From Verrucomicrobia bacterium UBA1183 (GTDB lineage: Bacteria; Verrucomicrobiota; Verrucomicrobiia; Opitutales; UBA9783): a stretch of DNA of 54,551 bases. The notes under the pieces were generated by a model. That model saw only the letters and a list, made by a program, of their open reading frames with translations. It was not told where the DNA came from and did not search any database. The stretch covers positions 69,792 through 124,342 of the forward strand of contig DBYP01000006.1 in assembly GCA_002309885.1 (NCBI GenBank), given 5' to 3'. Positions within the stretch are counted from its first letter, which is position 1, and each line of letters begins with the position of its first letter. Positions 42,210 through 49,979 of this stretch are shown here, in pieces. The translations under genes were made by a program, and so were the position numbers.

Positions 42210-42432
42210 TAGAGTGTGTCTACGGGAGATAAAAATATTACGTTTTTGAAGGATTTTTTGTAAAAAATCCCTCAAACTCCCTTAAAAGCAGGACAGCGGC
42301 CCTGCACCCCCGTCATTTTGCGGCATTGTTGCAAAATTATAAAAGTTTTTGAGGGTTTAAGGGAACTTTTTTCAAAAAGTTCCCTTAGGATTTATGCTTT
42401 TATAACTTTTTATCTCCTGTAGGCACACCCTA
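42210..42432 (-). mobile_element. MITE-like four-hairpin element with 26-base inverted ends
   Basis: Modules D-C-B-A lie between terminal inverted repeats 42210-42235 and 42407-42432, matching at 22 or 23 of 26 positions (TAG-GTGTG-CTAC-GGAGATAAAAA). Both ends finish in TA, as expected of TA-target elements of the IS630/mariner type. At 223 bp it has no gene and would need a transposase in trans. It occupies the middle of the 534-base gap between the effector-like gene and the small frame at 42560. Confidence 0.75.
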
Positions 42433-42524
42433 AATTATATTGGAATTCAGAATCTCCACATAACAACCAATTTTTACCTCAGCAAATACTTCAAACTTGA
42501 ATATGCTCCATGAAATTTTCCTGT

Positions 42525-42553
42525 TTGACTTAGATTGAAGAATATGTTTTAAT
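42525..42553 (+). promoter_or_regulatory. Promoter of the 73-codon frame, leaderless type
   Basis: TTGACT at 42525-42530, 17-base spacer, TTTAAT at 42548-42553, then 6 bases to the ATG at 42560. Confidence 0.5.
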
Positions 42554-42559
42554 GAAGAT

Positions 42560-42781
42560 ATGAATGTAGGACCGCTAACAGGAACATCAGAAATAAATTC
42601 AGCGCAATCTCTATCGGGAATGTCAGCTACCGGTAATGTTTCCGGGAAAGGAGATTTTATGGGGCACACGGTTACGTTAAGTAATCAAAGCGTCGTAAAT
42701 CCATCCGAGTTAGGTTCTGTGTTTTCAAGCGGAAAATCTTTGTCCGAACGGCACGTAGAAATAGCTACGGCTCAAGGGTAG
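42560..42781 (+). CDS. Small Ser/Gly-rich protein or 5' fragment of a larger gene
   Basis: The 73-residue product (start MNVGPLTGTSEINSAQ) is rich in Ser, Gly, Thr and Asn with few charges, like the N-terminus of type III cargo and like the start of the protein at 40766. It has a promoter in leaderless position. It may be a complete small protein or what remains of an effector gene; the downstream 240 bases contain no in-frame continuation. Confidence 0.4.
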   Translation: MNVGPLTGTSEINSAQSLSGMSATGNVSGKGDFMGHTVTLSNQSVVNPSELGSVFSSGKSLSERHVEIATAQG

Positions 42782-42857
42782 CCTCCCTTTCTTATGAAAC
42801 CTCAAATATATATACCCAAAGGCCGATAACGATTGAGATAAGGAGGGACATTTACCA

Positions 42858-43004
42858 TTGAAAATTGTTCGCAAGCATGGGGTTTCAAAAATTTTCGCAA
42901 GACATCTGATGTATCTTTTTGCGAAATTGTTCTTTGCAAAAACACGCAAAAACATTTTGACAGAAGATTATTTGTGGTATTTCCTTAAGAAAAATGTATA
43001 TTAA
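42858..43004 (+). CDS. Possible short basic protein upstream of infC
   Basis: A TTG-started frame of 48 codons ends 16 bases before infC. An exceptional AAGGAGGG lies at 42840-42847, about 10 bases upstream, the best Shine-Dalgarno in the window, though the spacing is long. The product would be Lys/Phe/Leu-rich (KIVRKHGVSKIFARHL). It could be a leader peptide. Alternatively the AAGGAGGG serves an ATT start in another frame that stops after 43 codons. Confidence 0.25.
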   Translation: MKIVRKHGVSKIFARHLMYLFAKLFFAKTRKNILTEDYLWYFLKKNVY

Positions 43005-43020
43005 TTTCAAAAACTAAACG

Positions 43021-43635
43021 ATGGTACCGCCTTTTCAAACAAGAACATCCAAGTATCCTTATAAGAAGCAAGCTTCAAATTTGCCCAGAAAGAACAAACA
43101 GATTCGAGCCCGAGAGGTTCGCGTCATCGGCGTTGACGGTAAACAGATAGGTATAATATCGTTGAATCAGGCGCTGTCATTGGCTTCAGAAGCGGGATTG
43201 GACCTCGTTGAGATTTCGCCCAAAGCACAGCCGCCGGTATGTAAGATACTCGACTTCGGAAAATATATGTACGAAGAGAGCAAGAAGACCAAAACTCAAA
43301 AGACAACCGCGACTAAATTGAAGGAAGTCAAGTTGGGTGCATCCATTGAAAGGAACGACTATTTAACGAAGTTGCGACAAGCAGAAAGCTTCCTGTTTAA
43401 AGGTAACAAGGTTAAGTTATATATCAATTTAAAAGGGCGCCAAATGTCGGCACCGCAATTGGGAGTAGAAGTGGTACAGCGTATGGCAGACGACTTGAAA
43501 AATGTTGGTTTGCCGGACGCCAAAGTGACGCAAAGCGGTCGCAATATTTTCGTTTTATTGACCCCGTTACCTACGGCGAAACGTGTTTTGATGTATGGTA
43601 AGAAGGATGAGCCCATCGATGAATCTGAGGCATAA
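43021..43635 (+). CDS. infC: Translation initiation factor IF-3
   Basis: Binds the 30S subunit and checks start codon and initiator tRNA. The 204-residue protein has the N-domain (KQIRAREVRVIGVDGKQIGI, GLDLVEISPKAQPPVCKILDFGKYMYE), a lysine-rich linker and the C-domain (LGASIERNDYLTKLRQAESFLFKGNKVKL). The first 25 residues are an extension beyond the common start. In most bacteria rpmI and rplT follow; here an amidase gene follows after 5 bases, so the cluster is broken up. Confidence 0.96.
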   Translation: MVPPFQTRTSKYPYKKQASNLPRKNKQIRAREVRVIGVDGKQIGIISLNQALSLASEAGLDLVEISPKAQPPVCKILDFGKYMYEESKKTKTQKTTATKLKEVKLGASIERNDYLTKLRQAESFLFKGNKVKLYINLKGRQMSAPQLGVEVVQRMADDLKNVGLPDAKVTQSGRNIFVLLTPLPTAKRVLMYGKKDEPIDESEA

Positions 43636-43640
43636 GCCCT

Positions 43641-44609
43641 ATGATTCGCAGGCTTTCCGTTTTGTTTTTAGTTTGGCTCTACGGCTCGGTGGGTTTTTGT
43701 TCCTCGTTTGTCGATATTGAAAGTTTTTCGAAGCGATATCATTTAAAAATGGTACAACGTGCCAATACGGATGAAGTTTATCTGAAAAACGAAAAACATA
43801 CATTGCTGCTCTCTGCAAAAACCAAAGAAGCTTTTGTGGATAACACAAAAGTTTTCCTTACTTATCCGATAAATATAAATACAACGACACACCGAAAACA
43901 CAAGGCTGCTACAATATTTGCACGGAAACATTACACAATAGCGCAGGTAGATATCGATAAAATTGTACTTCCGATATTGTTTCCTAATAAAACGCTGTCT
44001 AGACCGGTAAAAACGATTGTAATCGATCCGGGACATGGCGGAAAAGCAGAAGGCACACAAAACAAACAGCTAAGGATTAAAGAGAAAGATTTGACGTTGA
44101 AAACTGCAAAATTGCTGGCAGAAAAGCTAAAACGCCTGGGTTATGTGGTGTATCTGACGCGCAACCAAGATGTAGATTTAACTTTGGAACAACGCAGCCT
44201 TTTTGCAAACCAAAAGAAAGCCGATATATTTTTGTCGCTACACTATAATTCCGCACCATCAGCACAAGCGCAAGGCATCGAAACTTTCGCGTATTCTTTC
44301 CACAGACACCCTTCCACCGATGGAAATTGTAAGCATGATAAACATGTCAGCGTCCATAAATTTGATGGCGCCAATACCTGCCTGGCTTGGCAAATCCAGC
44401 GAAAACTCTGCACCGAGTTGCACGTGAATGATCGCGGTGTCCGAAGGGGGCGCATGGCCGTTTTAGCCGATCTAAATTGTCCCGGTGTTTTAATCGAATG
44501 CGGCTTCTTAAGCCATAAAACCGAGGCTTCCCGAATAAAAACCGAAAGTTACCAAAAATCTTTAGTTAACGCTATAGCGAACGCCATTCAGTGTTTTAAA
44601 AATAGTTGA
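43641..44609 (+). CDS. N-acetylmuramoyl-L-alanine amidase, AmiC family
   Basis: Zinc amidase that cuts the stem peptide from muramic acid during cell separation. The 322-residue precursor has a signal peptide (MIRRLSVLFLVWLYGSVGFC) and a small N-terminal domain (30-115). The Amidase_3 domain follows from 120: Zn ligands His132 (DPGHGG), Glu148 and His201 (LSLHYNSAP), and catalytic Glu286 (LIECGFLSH). An insertion with several His and Asp residues (222-245) lies near the active site and may be the regulatory helix seen in AmiB/AmiC. Directly behind infC. Confidence 0.9.
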   Translation: MIRRLSVLFLVWLYGSVGFCSSFVDIESFSKRYHLKMVQRANTDEVYLKNEKHTLLLSAKTKEAFVDNTKVFLTYPININTTTHRKHKAATIFARKHYTIAQVDIDKIVLPILFPNKTLSRPVKTIVIDPGHGGKAEGTQNKQLRIKEKDLTLKTAKLLAEKLKRLGYVVYLTRNQDVDLTLEQRSLFANQKKADIFLSLHYNSAPSAQAQGIETFAYSFHRHPSTDGNCKHDKHVSVHKFDGANTCLAWQIQRKLCTELHVNDRGVRRGRMAVLADLNCPGVLIECGFLSHKTEASRIKTESYQKSLVNAIANAIQCFKNS

Positions 44610-44646
44610 CGGATAAACTCCAGAAATTTTTTCAGAATTAGAACCT

Positions 44647-44780
44647 AAGGGAACTTTTTGAAAAAAGCTTCCCTTAAACCCTCAAAAACTTCTCTTTATT
44701 TTGCAACAATGTTGCAAAATGACCTGGGTGCAGGGCCGCTGCCCTGCTTTTAAGAGGGAGTTTTTACAAAAAATCTCTCA
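44647..44780 (+). repeat. Four-hairpin repeat, A-B-C-D
   Basis: Immediately upstream of copy 2 of the duplicated element, just as 81-208 precedes copy 1. Confidence 0.9.
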
Positions 44781-44858
44781 AGAACTGCCTATTAAAATCC
44801 TCCCAAAGCCGCTTGGTTAGCGGATTTACAAAAAATTCAAATTTTTTCAAAAAACTAC

Positions 44859-44887
44859 TTGACAAACAAAAATACATAATGCATAAT
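44859..44887 (+). promoter_or_regulatory. Sigma-70 type promoter of the duplicated element, copy 2
   Basis: TTGACA at 44859-44864, 17-base spacer, CATAAT at 44882-44887. Only two spacer bases differ from copy 1. Confidence 0.75.
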
Positions 44888-45439
44888 ATGGCACGCTGTA
44901 AATTAATGGGCACTTGTTTGTGGAGTTGTTTGGGTGATTTTGGGCGTAAAAGTCGCTTGGGAAGCGGGATTCTTAAACGAGTTTGTGGTAGCTCCTTGAG
45001 GATTCATAGCGCGGTTTGCGAGTATCAGTTTGGGCGTGCCGGCTGGGGAAAACGTCGGCAATTATCGTGGTATGATGTTCTTAAACGAGTTTGTGGGGGC
45101 TTGTTGAGGATTCGCAAGACGGTTTGCGAGTATCGGTTAGAGCGTGTTTACTGGGGAAAATACAGGCAATTCGGGTGGTATAATATTCTTGAACGAGTTT
45201 GTTGGGGCTCGTTGAGGATTCGTAGCGCGATTTGTAGGTGTCGGTTAAGGTGTATCAGCAAGTTGGAAAGGTGTCAGCGGTTGTGGTTGCATAAGGTTGT
45301 TCCTAAATTCAGCAGCGGATGGACGTAGGTAGGCGTTGTGAAAAAGCGCGTTTTGTGAGCTATTAAGGCAGAATGTTGAGGCCGGTTTTCTGCGGAGAAG
45401 CGGCAATGGCGGAGCTTTGATGTCAACGCAAGCGCAAGT

Positions 45440-45451
45440 TGTTCTTTGACA
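45440..45451 (+). promoter_or_regulatory. boxA-like antitermination motif, copy 2
   Basis: TGTTCTTTGACA, identical to 765-776, followed in both copies by GTTTTTTAAAG. Confidence 0.4.
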
Positions 45452-45491
45452 GTTTTTTAAAGCGTAGAAGGTGAGATAGAGCGTAAAGCGC

Positions 45492-45630
45492 AAGGGAACT
45501 TTTTGGGAAAAGCTTCCCTTGGACCCTCAAAGCAGGGCAGCGGCCCTGCACCCACGTCATTTCGCAACGCCGTTGCAAAAAGAGCAAAAGCTTTAAGAGG
45601 GGTTGGGAGAGCTTTTACAAAAAATCTCCC
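45492..45630 (+). repeat. Four-hairpin repeat with inverted core, A-C-B-D
   Basis: Follows copy 2 as 818-965 follows copy 1, sharing the TTTTTGGGAAAAG variant of module A. But its B-C core is inverted relative to 818-965, direct evidence that the core flips. Confidence 0.88.
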
Positions 45631-45745
45631 AAAAATGGCGACATTCTAGCTTGGGTGCGCACGCTTATAGCATCCAATTTATAAACCTTTCTAACTTGAC
45701 GCCCCTCTTAGGTTTGGTAGCTTTAGAAGTGGGTATTTGGCTCTT

Positions 45746-46882
45746 ATGATTATAGATATAGAGAAAAAGGAAGCGATTGAGAATTTGTCGGAGCGATGGC
45801 AAAAAGTTATCGATTTTTTGCAGATAAAAACACGAGAAGCGCGTTTGAAGGAAATACAAAGCCAATTAGCTGATGATAATTTTTGGCAATCCGATAATGT
45901 CAACAAAGCACAAGCATTACAACGGGAGGCCAAGGAAATTGAGCGTTCGTTGGAGCAATTTAAAAATGGCGAGCGTGTTATTAATGAGCTGAATGAAGTT
46001 TACGGTTTCTGCAAATCGAGCGATCTGCCGGCTGAAGAAGAGGCGCAATGGCAAGCGGAGCTGGAACAAGCTTTGAAAAATGCCAATGAGCTCGTAGATT
46101 CGGTTGAATTGCAAGCATTTCTTTCAGGCCCGATGGATCGCAACAATGCCATTGTAACGATTCATGCCGGAGCGGGCGGTACCGAAGCCTGCGATTGGGC
46201 ACAAATGGTTTTTCGCATGTACTTGCGTTGGGCTGAACGCAAAAATTTTACGACCGAAATCCAGACGATTCAAGACGGTGAAGAGGCGGGTATAAGTCGG
46301 GTAACATTCTCCGTTAGCGGAACCAATGCCTATGGATATTTGAAAGCCGAACGTGGTGTCCATCGTCTGGTTCGCATTAGTCCATTCGATGCTAACCGAA
46401 AGCGCCACACCTCGTTTTGTGCGGTAGATGTTGTTGCAGAGTTGGATGACGATATCGATGTGCCTATCGAAGAAAAGGATATCCGTATTGATACTTATCG
46501 TGCCAGCGGCAAAGGCGGTCAGCATGTCAACAAAACCGAATCGGCCGTTCGCATAACCCACTTCCCAACGGGCATCGTAGTTACCTGCCAAAATGAGCGT
46601 TCGCAGATAAAAAATCGGGCAACGGCGATGAAGGTTTTGAAGGCGCGGATTTACGAAAAAATGCAGGATGAAAAGCGTTCGGCGTTGGAACGTTTTTACG
46701 GTGAAAAAGGCGAAATCGGCTGGGGTTATCAAATCCGAAGCTACGTTTTTCAGCCCTACCAGATGGTAAAGGATCTGCGGACGAATGCTGAAACCGGCAA
46801 TGTTCAAGCGGTTATGGATGGCGATATCGATTTATTCATTGAAGCTTGGTTGCGTTCGGGACAGCCACGTACAAGAGTTTAA
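45746..46882 (+). CDS. prfB: Peptide chain release factor 2
   Basis: Terminates translation at UGA and UAA. The product (378 residues from the ATG at 45746) has the codon-recognition tripeptide SPF (RISPFDANRKRHTSF) and the peptidyl-hydrolysis motif GGQ (ASGKGGQHVNKTES). E. coli and many others place a programmed +1 frameshift near codon 25; here that region (IDFLQIKTREARL) is one continuous frame without TGA, so autoregulation is absent. acpS starts two bases after the stop. Confidence 0.96.
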   Translation: MIIDIEKKEAIENLSERWQKVIDFLQIKTREARLKEIQSQLADDNFWQSDNVNKAQALQREAKEIERSLEQFKNGERVINELNEVYGFCKSSDLPAEEEAQWQAELEQALKNANELVDSVELQAFLSGPMDRNNAIVTIHAGAGGTEACDWAQMVFRMYLRWAERKNFTTEIQTIQDGEEAGISRVTFSVSGTNAYGYLKAERGVHRLVRISPFDANRKRHTSFCAVDVVAELDDDIDVPIEEKDIRIDTYRASGKGGQHVNKTESAVRITHFPTGIVVTCQNERSQIKNRATAMKVLKARIYEKMQDEKRSALERFYGEKGEIGWGYQIRSYVFQPYQMVKDLRTNAETGNVQAVMDGDIDLFIEAWLRSGQPRTRV

Positions 46883-46884
46883 TT

Positions 46885-47253
46885 ATGCGAATCGGTTGCG
46901 ACATCATCGAAATTTCTCGAATACGGCATTTTGTTGAACAGCATTCGGCTCAGCTTATCGGACGGGTATTTACACAATGCGAATGGGATTACTGTCAGCA
47001 GCAAGCCCTCCCCTACCCTTCTTTTGCCGTCCGTTTTGCCGCCAAAGAAGCTGTTGCGAAAGCCTTTGGCGTGGGTATCGGCGAACACCTAAATTGGACT
47101 TCTGTCGAAATTATCAACGATCCATCGGGGTCTCCGGAAGTCATTTTAGATGATAAGGGGCAACAATTGCTGAAGCATTTTTCTGCAAAAGCCGTACGTA
47201 TTTCCTTATCCCATTCTCGAGATAACGCCTTGGCAGTAGCAATTATAGAGTAG
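46885..47253 (+). CDS. acpS: Holo-[acyl-carrier-protein] synthase
   Basis: Transfers phosphopantetheine from CoA to acyl carrier protein. The 122-residue product starts MRIGCDIIEISRIRHF (Asp of GxDIxEI binds Mg) and has FAAKEAVAKAFGVG with the second metal-binding Glu, and LSHSRDNALAVAI at the end. The ATG at 46885, two bases behind prfB, matches the family start; the longer frame reads back into prfB. Usual length is 120-125. Confidence 0.95.
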   Translation: MRIGCDIIEISRIRHFVEQHSAQLIGRVFTQCEWDYCQQQALPYPSFAVRFAAKEAVAKAFGVGIGEHLNWTSVEIINDPSGSPEVILDDKGQQLLKHFSAKAVRISLSHSRDNALAVAIIE

Positions 47254-47288
47254 CATTGAAGCACGTCCCAACTAGGAATACTACGTTC

Positions 47289-47411
47289 TTGAAGGATTTT
47301 TTGTAAAAAATCCCTCAAACTCCCTTAAAACTTTTCTTATTTTGCAACATTGTTGCAAAATTATGAAAGTTTTTGAGGGTTTAAGGGAAGCTTTTTTCAA
47401 AAAGTTCCCTT
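47289..47411 (-). repeat. Four-hairpin repeat lacking C, D-B-A
   Basis: Reverse copy between acpS and the tRNA gene, about 120 bases because module C is missing. Confidence 0.85.
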
Positions 47412-47442
47412 ATAATTTGTTGCAAAAACTATCATATTTTAC

Positions 47443-47471
47443 TTGCCATGAAGGCAAGAGGATTGCATAGT
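47443..47471 (+). promoter_or_regulatory. Promoter of tRNA-Ala
   Basis: TTGCCA at 47443-47448, 17-base spacer, CATAGT at 47466-47471, 10 bases before the mature tRNA 5' end. Confidence 0.6.
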
Positions 47472-47481
47472 TTTCTTCATT

Positions 47482-47557
47482 GGGGCCGTAGCTCAGTTGG
47501 AAGAGCGTGTCGTTCGCAATGACAAGGTCGTCGGTTCGATCCCGATCGGCTCCACCA
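47482..47557 (+). tRNA. tRNA-Ala (anticodon CGC)
   Basis: A 76-base cloverleaf with encoded CCA. Acceptor stem GGGGCCG with CGGCTCC contains the G3-U70 pair that identifies alanine tRNAs. D arm GCTC..GAGC, anticodon loop TTCGCAA with CGC at 34-36 reading GCG codons, T arm with TTCGATC. All stems pair with only G-U wobbles. Confidence 0.97.
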
Positions 47558-47614
47558 TTTGAGCGGATGTGATTTTGAAACATTCGTGAAGCTTTGGAAC
47601 CTTTTATTACATCG

Positions 47615-48700
47615 ATGAATTTACCGGATATTACCCCTATCAAGAAACGGTTAGCGGAAGTGGATGCGAAACTGAGCGAGCCCGAAACGTTCAAAAACAA
47701 CGCTTTGGCTTCGGATTTATCGCGTGAACATCAATATCTGGGGAAAATCGTTCAGCTACATACTGCTTTGCAGGAAAAACAGAAGCAATGGGCCGATGTA
47801 GATGCGATGTTGTCGACAGAAACGGATGCCGAGCTATTGGAGTTAGCGCGTACGGAAAAAGCAACCCTCGAAAAGGCTCTGGAAACCCAATACCACGATT
47901 TGATGGTCGCGATGATACCGCCGGATCCCAGTGATTCTCGTAATACCATTCTGGAAATTAGAGCCGGAACGGGTGGCGAAGAAGCGGCATTGTTTGCGGG
48001 CGATTTGTATCGAATGTACGTCCGATTTGCGGAACAACATCATCTATCCACAGAATTGATGTCCAGCCATCCTTCCGAACCAGGCGGCTTCAAAGAAGTT
48101 ATTTTGATGATCCGTGGCGAAAACGTTTACAAAAGCCTGAAATATGAAAGCGGAGGACATCGTGTTCAGCGCGTGCCGATAACGGAAACCAACGGTCGCA
48201 TTCATACTTCCTCGGCAACGGTCGCTGTTCTTCCGGAAGCTCGAGAAGTGGATGTTGCTATTGCTCCGAACGATATTGAAATCAGTATTTGTCATGCCAG
48301 CGGGCCCGGTGGTCAAGGGGTCAATACAACCGATTCTGCCGTTCAAATCCTACACAAGCCCACGGGACTTATCGTAACCTGCGCCGATGAGCGGTCTCAG
48401 CAGAAAAACAAAGCCAAAGCGATGCAGGTTTTACGTTCGCGCCTATTGAAGCAGAAGCAGGATGAAGAGGCCAAGCGCTATGCCGATGAACGGAAGCAGC
48501 AAATCGGTTCCGGAGATCGTTCCGATCGCATACGTACTTACAATTTCACCCAAAATCGCGTTACCGATCACCGCATCGGTTTGACCACCTACAATCTTGA
48601 ACAGGTTTTGGATGGCGATTTGGATGAATTCATTGCAGCCCTCCAGAAAGCGGACGAAGAAGAACGCCTTGCCGCATTTTTGGAGAAAAAGCAAGGGTAG
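47615..48700 (+). CDS. prfA: Peptide chain release factor 1
   Basis: Terminates translation at UAG and UAA. The product (361 residues from the ATG at 47615) matches the family length. It has the RF1 tripeptide in the P-x-T form (RVPITETNGRIHTS) and GGQ (GPGGQGVNTTDS); the late ERSQQKNKAKAMQVLRSRL and YNFTQNRVTDHRIG are typical. A TTG at 47594 would give a longer start. Both release factor genes lie within 2 kb, with acpS and a tRNA gene between. Confidence 0.96.
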   Translation: MNLPDITPIKKRLAEVDAKLSEPETFKNNALASDLSREHQYLGKIVQLHTALQEKQKQWADVDAMLSTETDAELLELARTEKATLEKALETQYHDLMVAMIPPDPSDSRNTILEIRAGTGGEEAALFAGDLYRMYVRFAEQHHLSTELMSSHPSEPGGFKEVILMIRGENVYKSLKYESGGHRVQRVPITETNGRIHTSSATVAVLPEAREVDVAIAPNDIEISICHASGPGGQGVNTTDSAVQILHKPTGLIVTCADERSQQKNKAKAMQVLRSRLLKQKQDEEAKRYADERKQQIGSGDRSDRIRTYNFTQNRVTDHRIGLTTYNLEQVLDGDLDEFIAALQKADEEERLAAFLEKKQG

Positions 48701-48721
48701 CGCATTTAAAAGTACCATTTT

Positions 48722-48862
48722 GGGAGAGCTTTTGTAAAACCTCTGCCAAACCCTCTCAAAAGCAGGGCAGCGGCCCTGCACCCAAGTCATTTTGCAGCAT
48801 TGCTGCAAAAAATGAAAAAGTTTTTGAGGGTTTAGGGGAAACTTTTTTCAAAAAGTTCCCTT
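48722..48862 (-). repeat. Four-hairpin repeat, D-C-B-A
   Basis: Reverse copy between the converging prfA and sufT ends; probably terminates both. Confidence 0.88.
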
Positions 48863-48892
48863 AACAGGCTCTATCAAATTAAAAGTTTTCTA

Positions 48893-49213
48893 TCAAACCA
48901 ACCCCAGTTCCATTTTGCCGGATTCGGAAATTCGATCCTTGGACCAAGGAGGATCCCAAACGAGTTGAATATCGACCGAGGCGACCTCTTCAAGGAATTC
49001 TATGGATTCGTGAATGTTTTGAAAAATGTAGGGAGCCATGGGGCAGGTAGGTGATGTCAGAGTCATTTCAATGGCCACCTTGAAGTCTTTGTCCATAGGT
49101 ATTAAAGAGACATCATATATTAAGCCCAAATCTACAATGTTCAAGCGGATTTCGGGATCCTCTACAGTGCGGAGAGCATCCCAAACTTGCTGTAACAGTC
49201 GCTTATTCTCCAT
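48893..49213 (-). CDS. sufT: SufT/MIP18-family Fe-S assembly protein
   Basis: DUF59-family proteins assist iron-sulfur cluster maturation. The 106-residue product has VEDPEIRLNIVDLGLIYDV, MTLTSPTCPMAPYI with the conserved cysteine, and VWDPPWSKDRISE. The ATG at 49213 is inside the sufD stop region (11-base overlap); a start at 49234 would overlap more. Last gene of sufC-sufB-sufD-sufT. Confidence 0.92.
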   Translation of the reverse strand: MENKRLLQQVWDALRTVEDPEIRLNIVDLGLIYDVSLIPMDKDFKVAIEMTLTSPTCPMAPYIFQNIHESIEFLEEVASVDIQLVWDPPWSKDRISESGKMELGLV

Positions 49214-49979
49214 CGGTACGCAAAGGGTTGGCATAAAAATCCTGGAAAAAGCTTTCCAAATAAAGCTGTTCTGCCTGCTGTAGACTCAGGCCTCGTGATT
49301 GTAGATAGAACAGGGTTTCTTCCGGAATCGGCTGCGTTGCAGTTCCGTGAGAGGCTTCAATGGCTTTATTAAAAATATGCAGGCGTGGCAAAGCAGTAAC
49401 CTGCCCTTGCGAACTCAATATATGGTTCAAATTCTTTTGATGCGCCGTACTTTGCGCAGCATTTTCGTGAATGAAAACATCGCAGGTAAAATTCAGATGA
49501 CCTTGGTCATAGAGTATCGATTTCAAGCAGCATTCCGAATGTGTACGAGGTGCAAAATGCTCTATTTTGAGGGATTGCCGATAATTTTCCGTTTTCCGCA
49601 AACATATGCCATCCCCCCAATCCACACAAGCTTCTGGCTGCATCAGATCGATCTGTATTTCCGAAGTATCTAAGCGAGGCTCCTGGAGTACGTTTTTATG
49701 GATTAAAGCTGCATGTTCTTCTAAGATAAAATGCGCCTTTTCAGCGATTCCAAGATGACATAAACGGGCCTCTTGCTCTATATAACAAACCCACTCATGC
49801 CCTCTATCGCAAAGACTTAAGCAACTTCCGGCACCAACATGAAGCTCGAACGGCTCGGTTAGATTGATAGCAATCGGTACGTCCAATTTTGTTCCTGGAT
49901 GGACATAAAAAACGTGCTGCTCCCAGTGCCCCCACGAAGGATTTTGTCCCAAAGCAACGATCGATCTATCCGACGGCAT
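49203..49979 (-). CDS. sufD: Fe-S assembly scaffold subunit SufD, short form
   Basis: SufD joins SufB and SufC in the SufBC2D scaffold. The 258-residue product is much shorter than the usual 400 or more: the N-terminal helical domain is missing, leaving the beta-helix core and C-terminal part. The functional histidine lies in EASHGTATQPIPEETLFYLQSRGLS, comparable to His360 of E. coli. It overlaps sufB by 14 bases. A reduced but functional SufD is likely. Confidence 0.88.
   Translation of the reverse strand: MPSDRSIVALGQNPSWGHWEQHVFYVHPGTKLDVPIAINLTEPFELHVGAGSCLSLCDRGHEWVCYIEQEARLCHLGIAEKAHFILEEHAALIHKNVLQEPRLDTSEIQIDLMQPEACVDWGDGICLRKTENYRQSLKIEHFAPRTHSECCLKSILYDQGHLNFTCDVFIHENAAQSTAHQKNLNHILSSQGQVTALPRLHIFNKAIEASHGTATQPIPEETLFYLQSRGLSLQQAEQLYLESFFQDFYANPLRTDGE

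Larger units (their letters stand above)
44786..45489 (+). ncRNA. Long duplicated element, copy 2: candidate structured RNA
   Basis: Near-identical to 215-815 over about 200 bases at the 5' end and about 170 at the 3' end, and diverged between. Here there are three tandem units of 105-108 bases (about 44970-45290), each beginning near TTCTTAAACGAGTTTGT and two ending TGGTAT(A/G)AT, an extended -10-like string. Promoter 44859-44887; the hairpin GCCG..TTCT-GCGG-AGAA..CGGC and boxA (45440-45451) are unchanged. The frame from 44879 stays open for 149 codons in the same register as copy 1. Upstream and downstream it is bounded by four-hairpin repeats. Confidence 0.5.
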
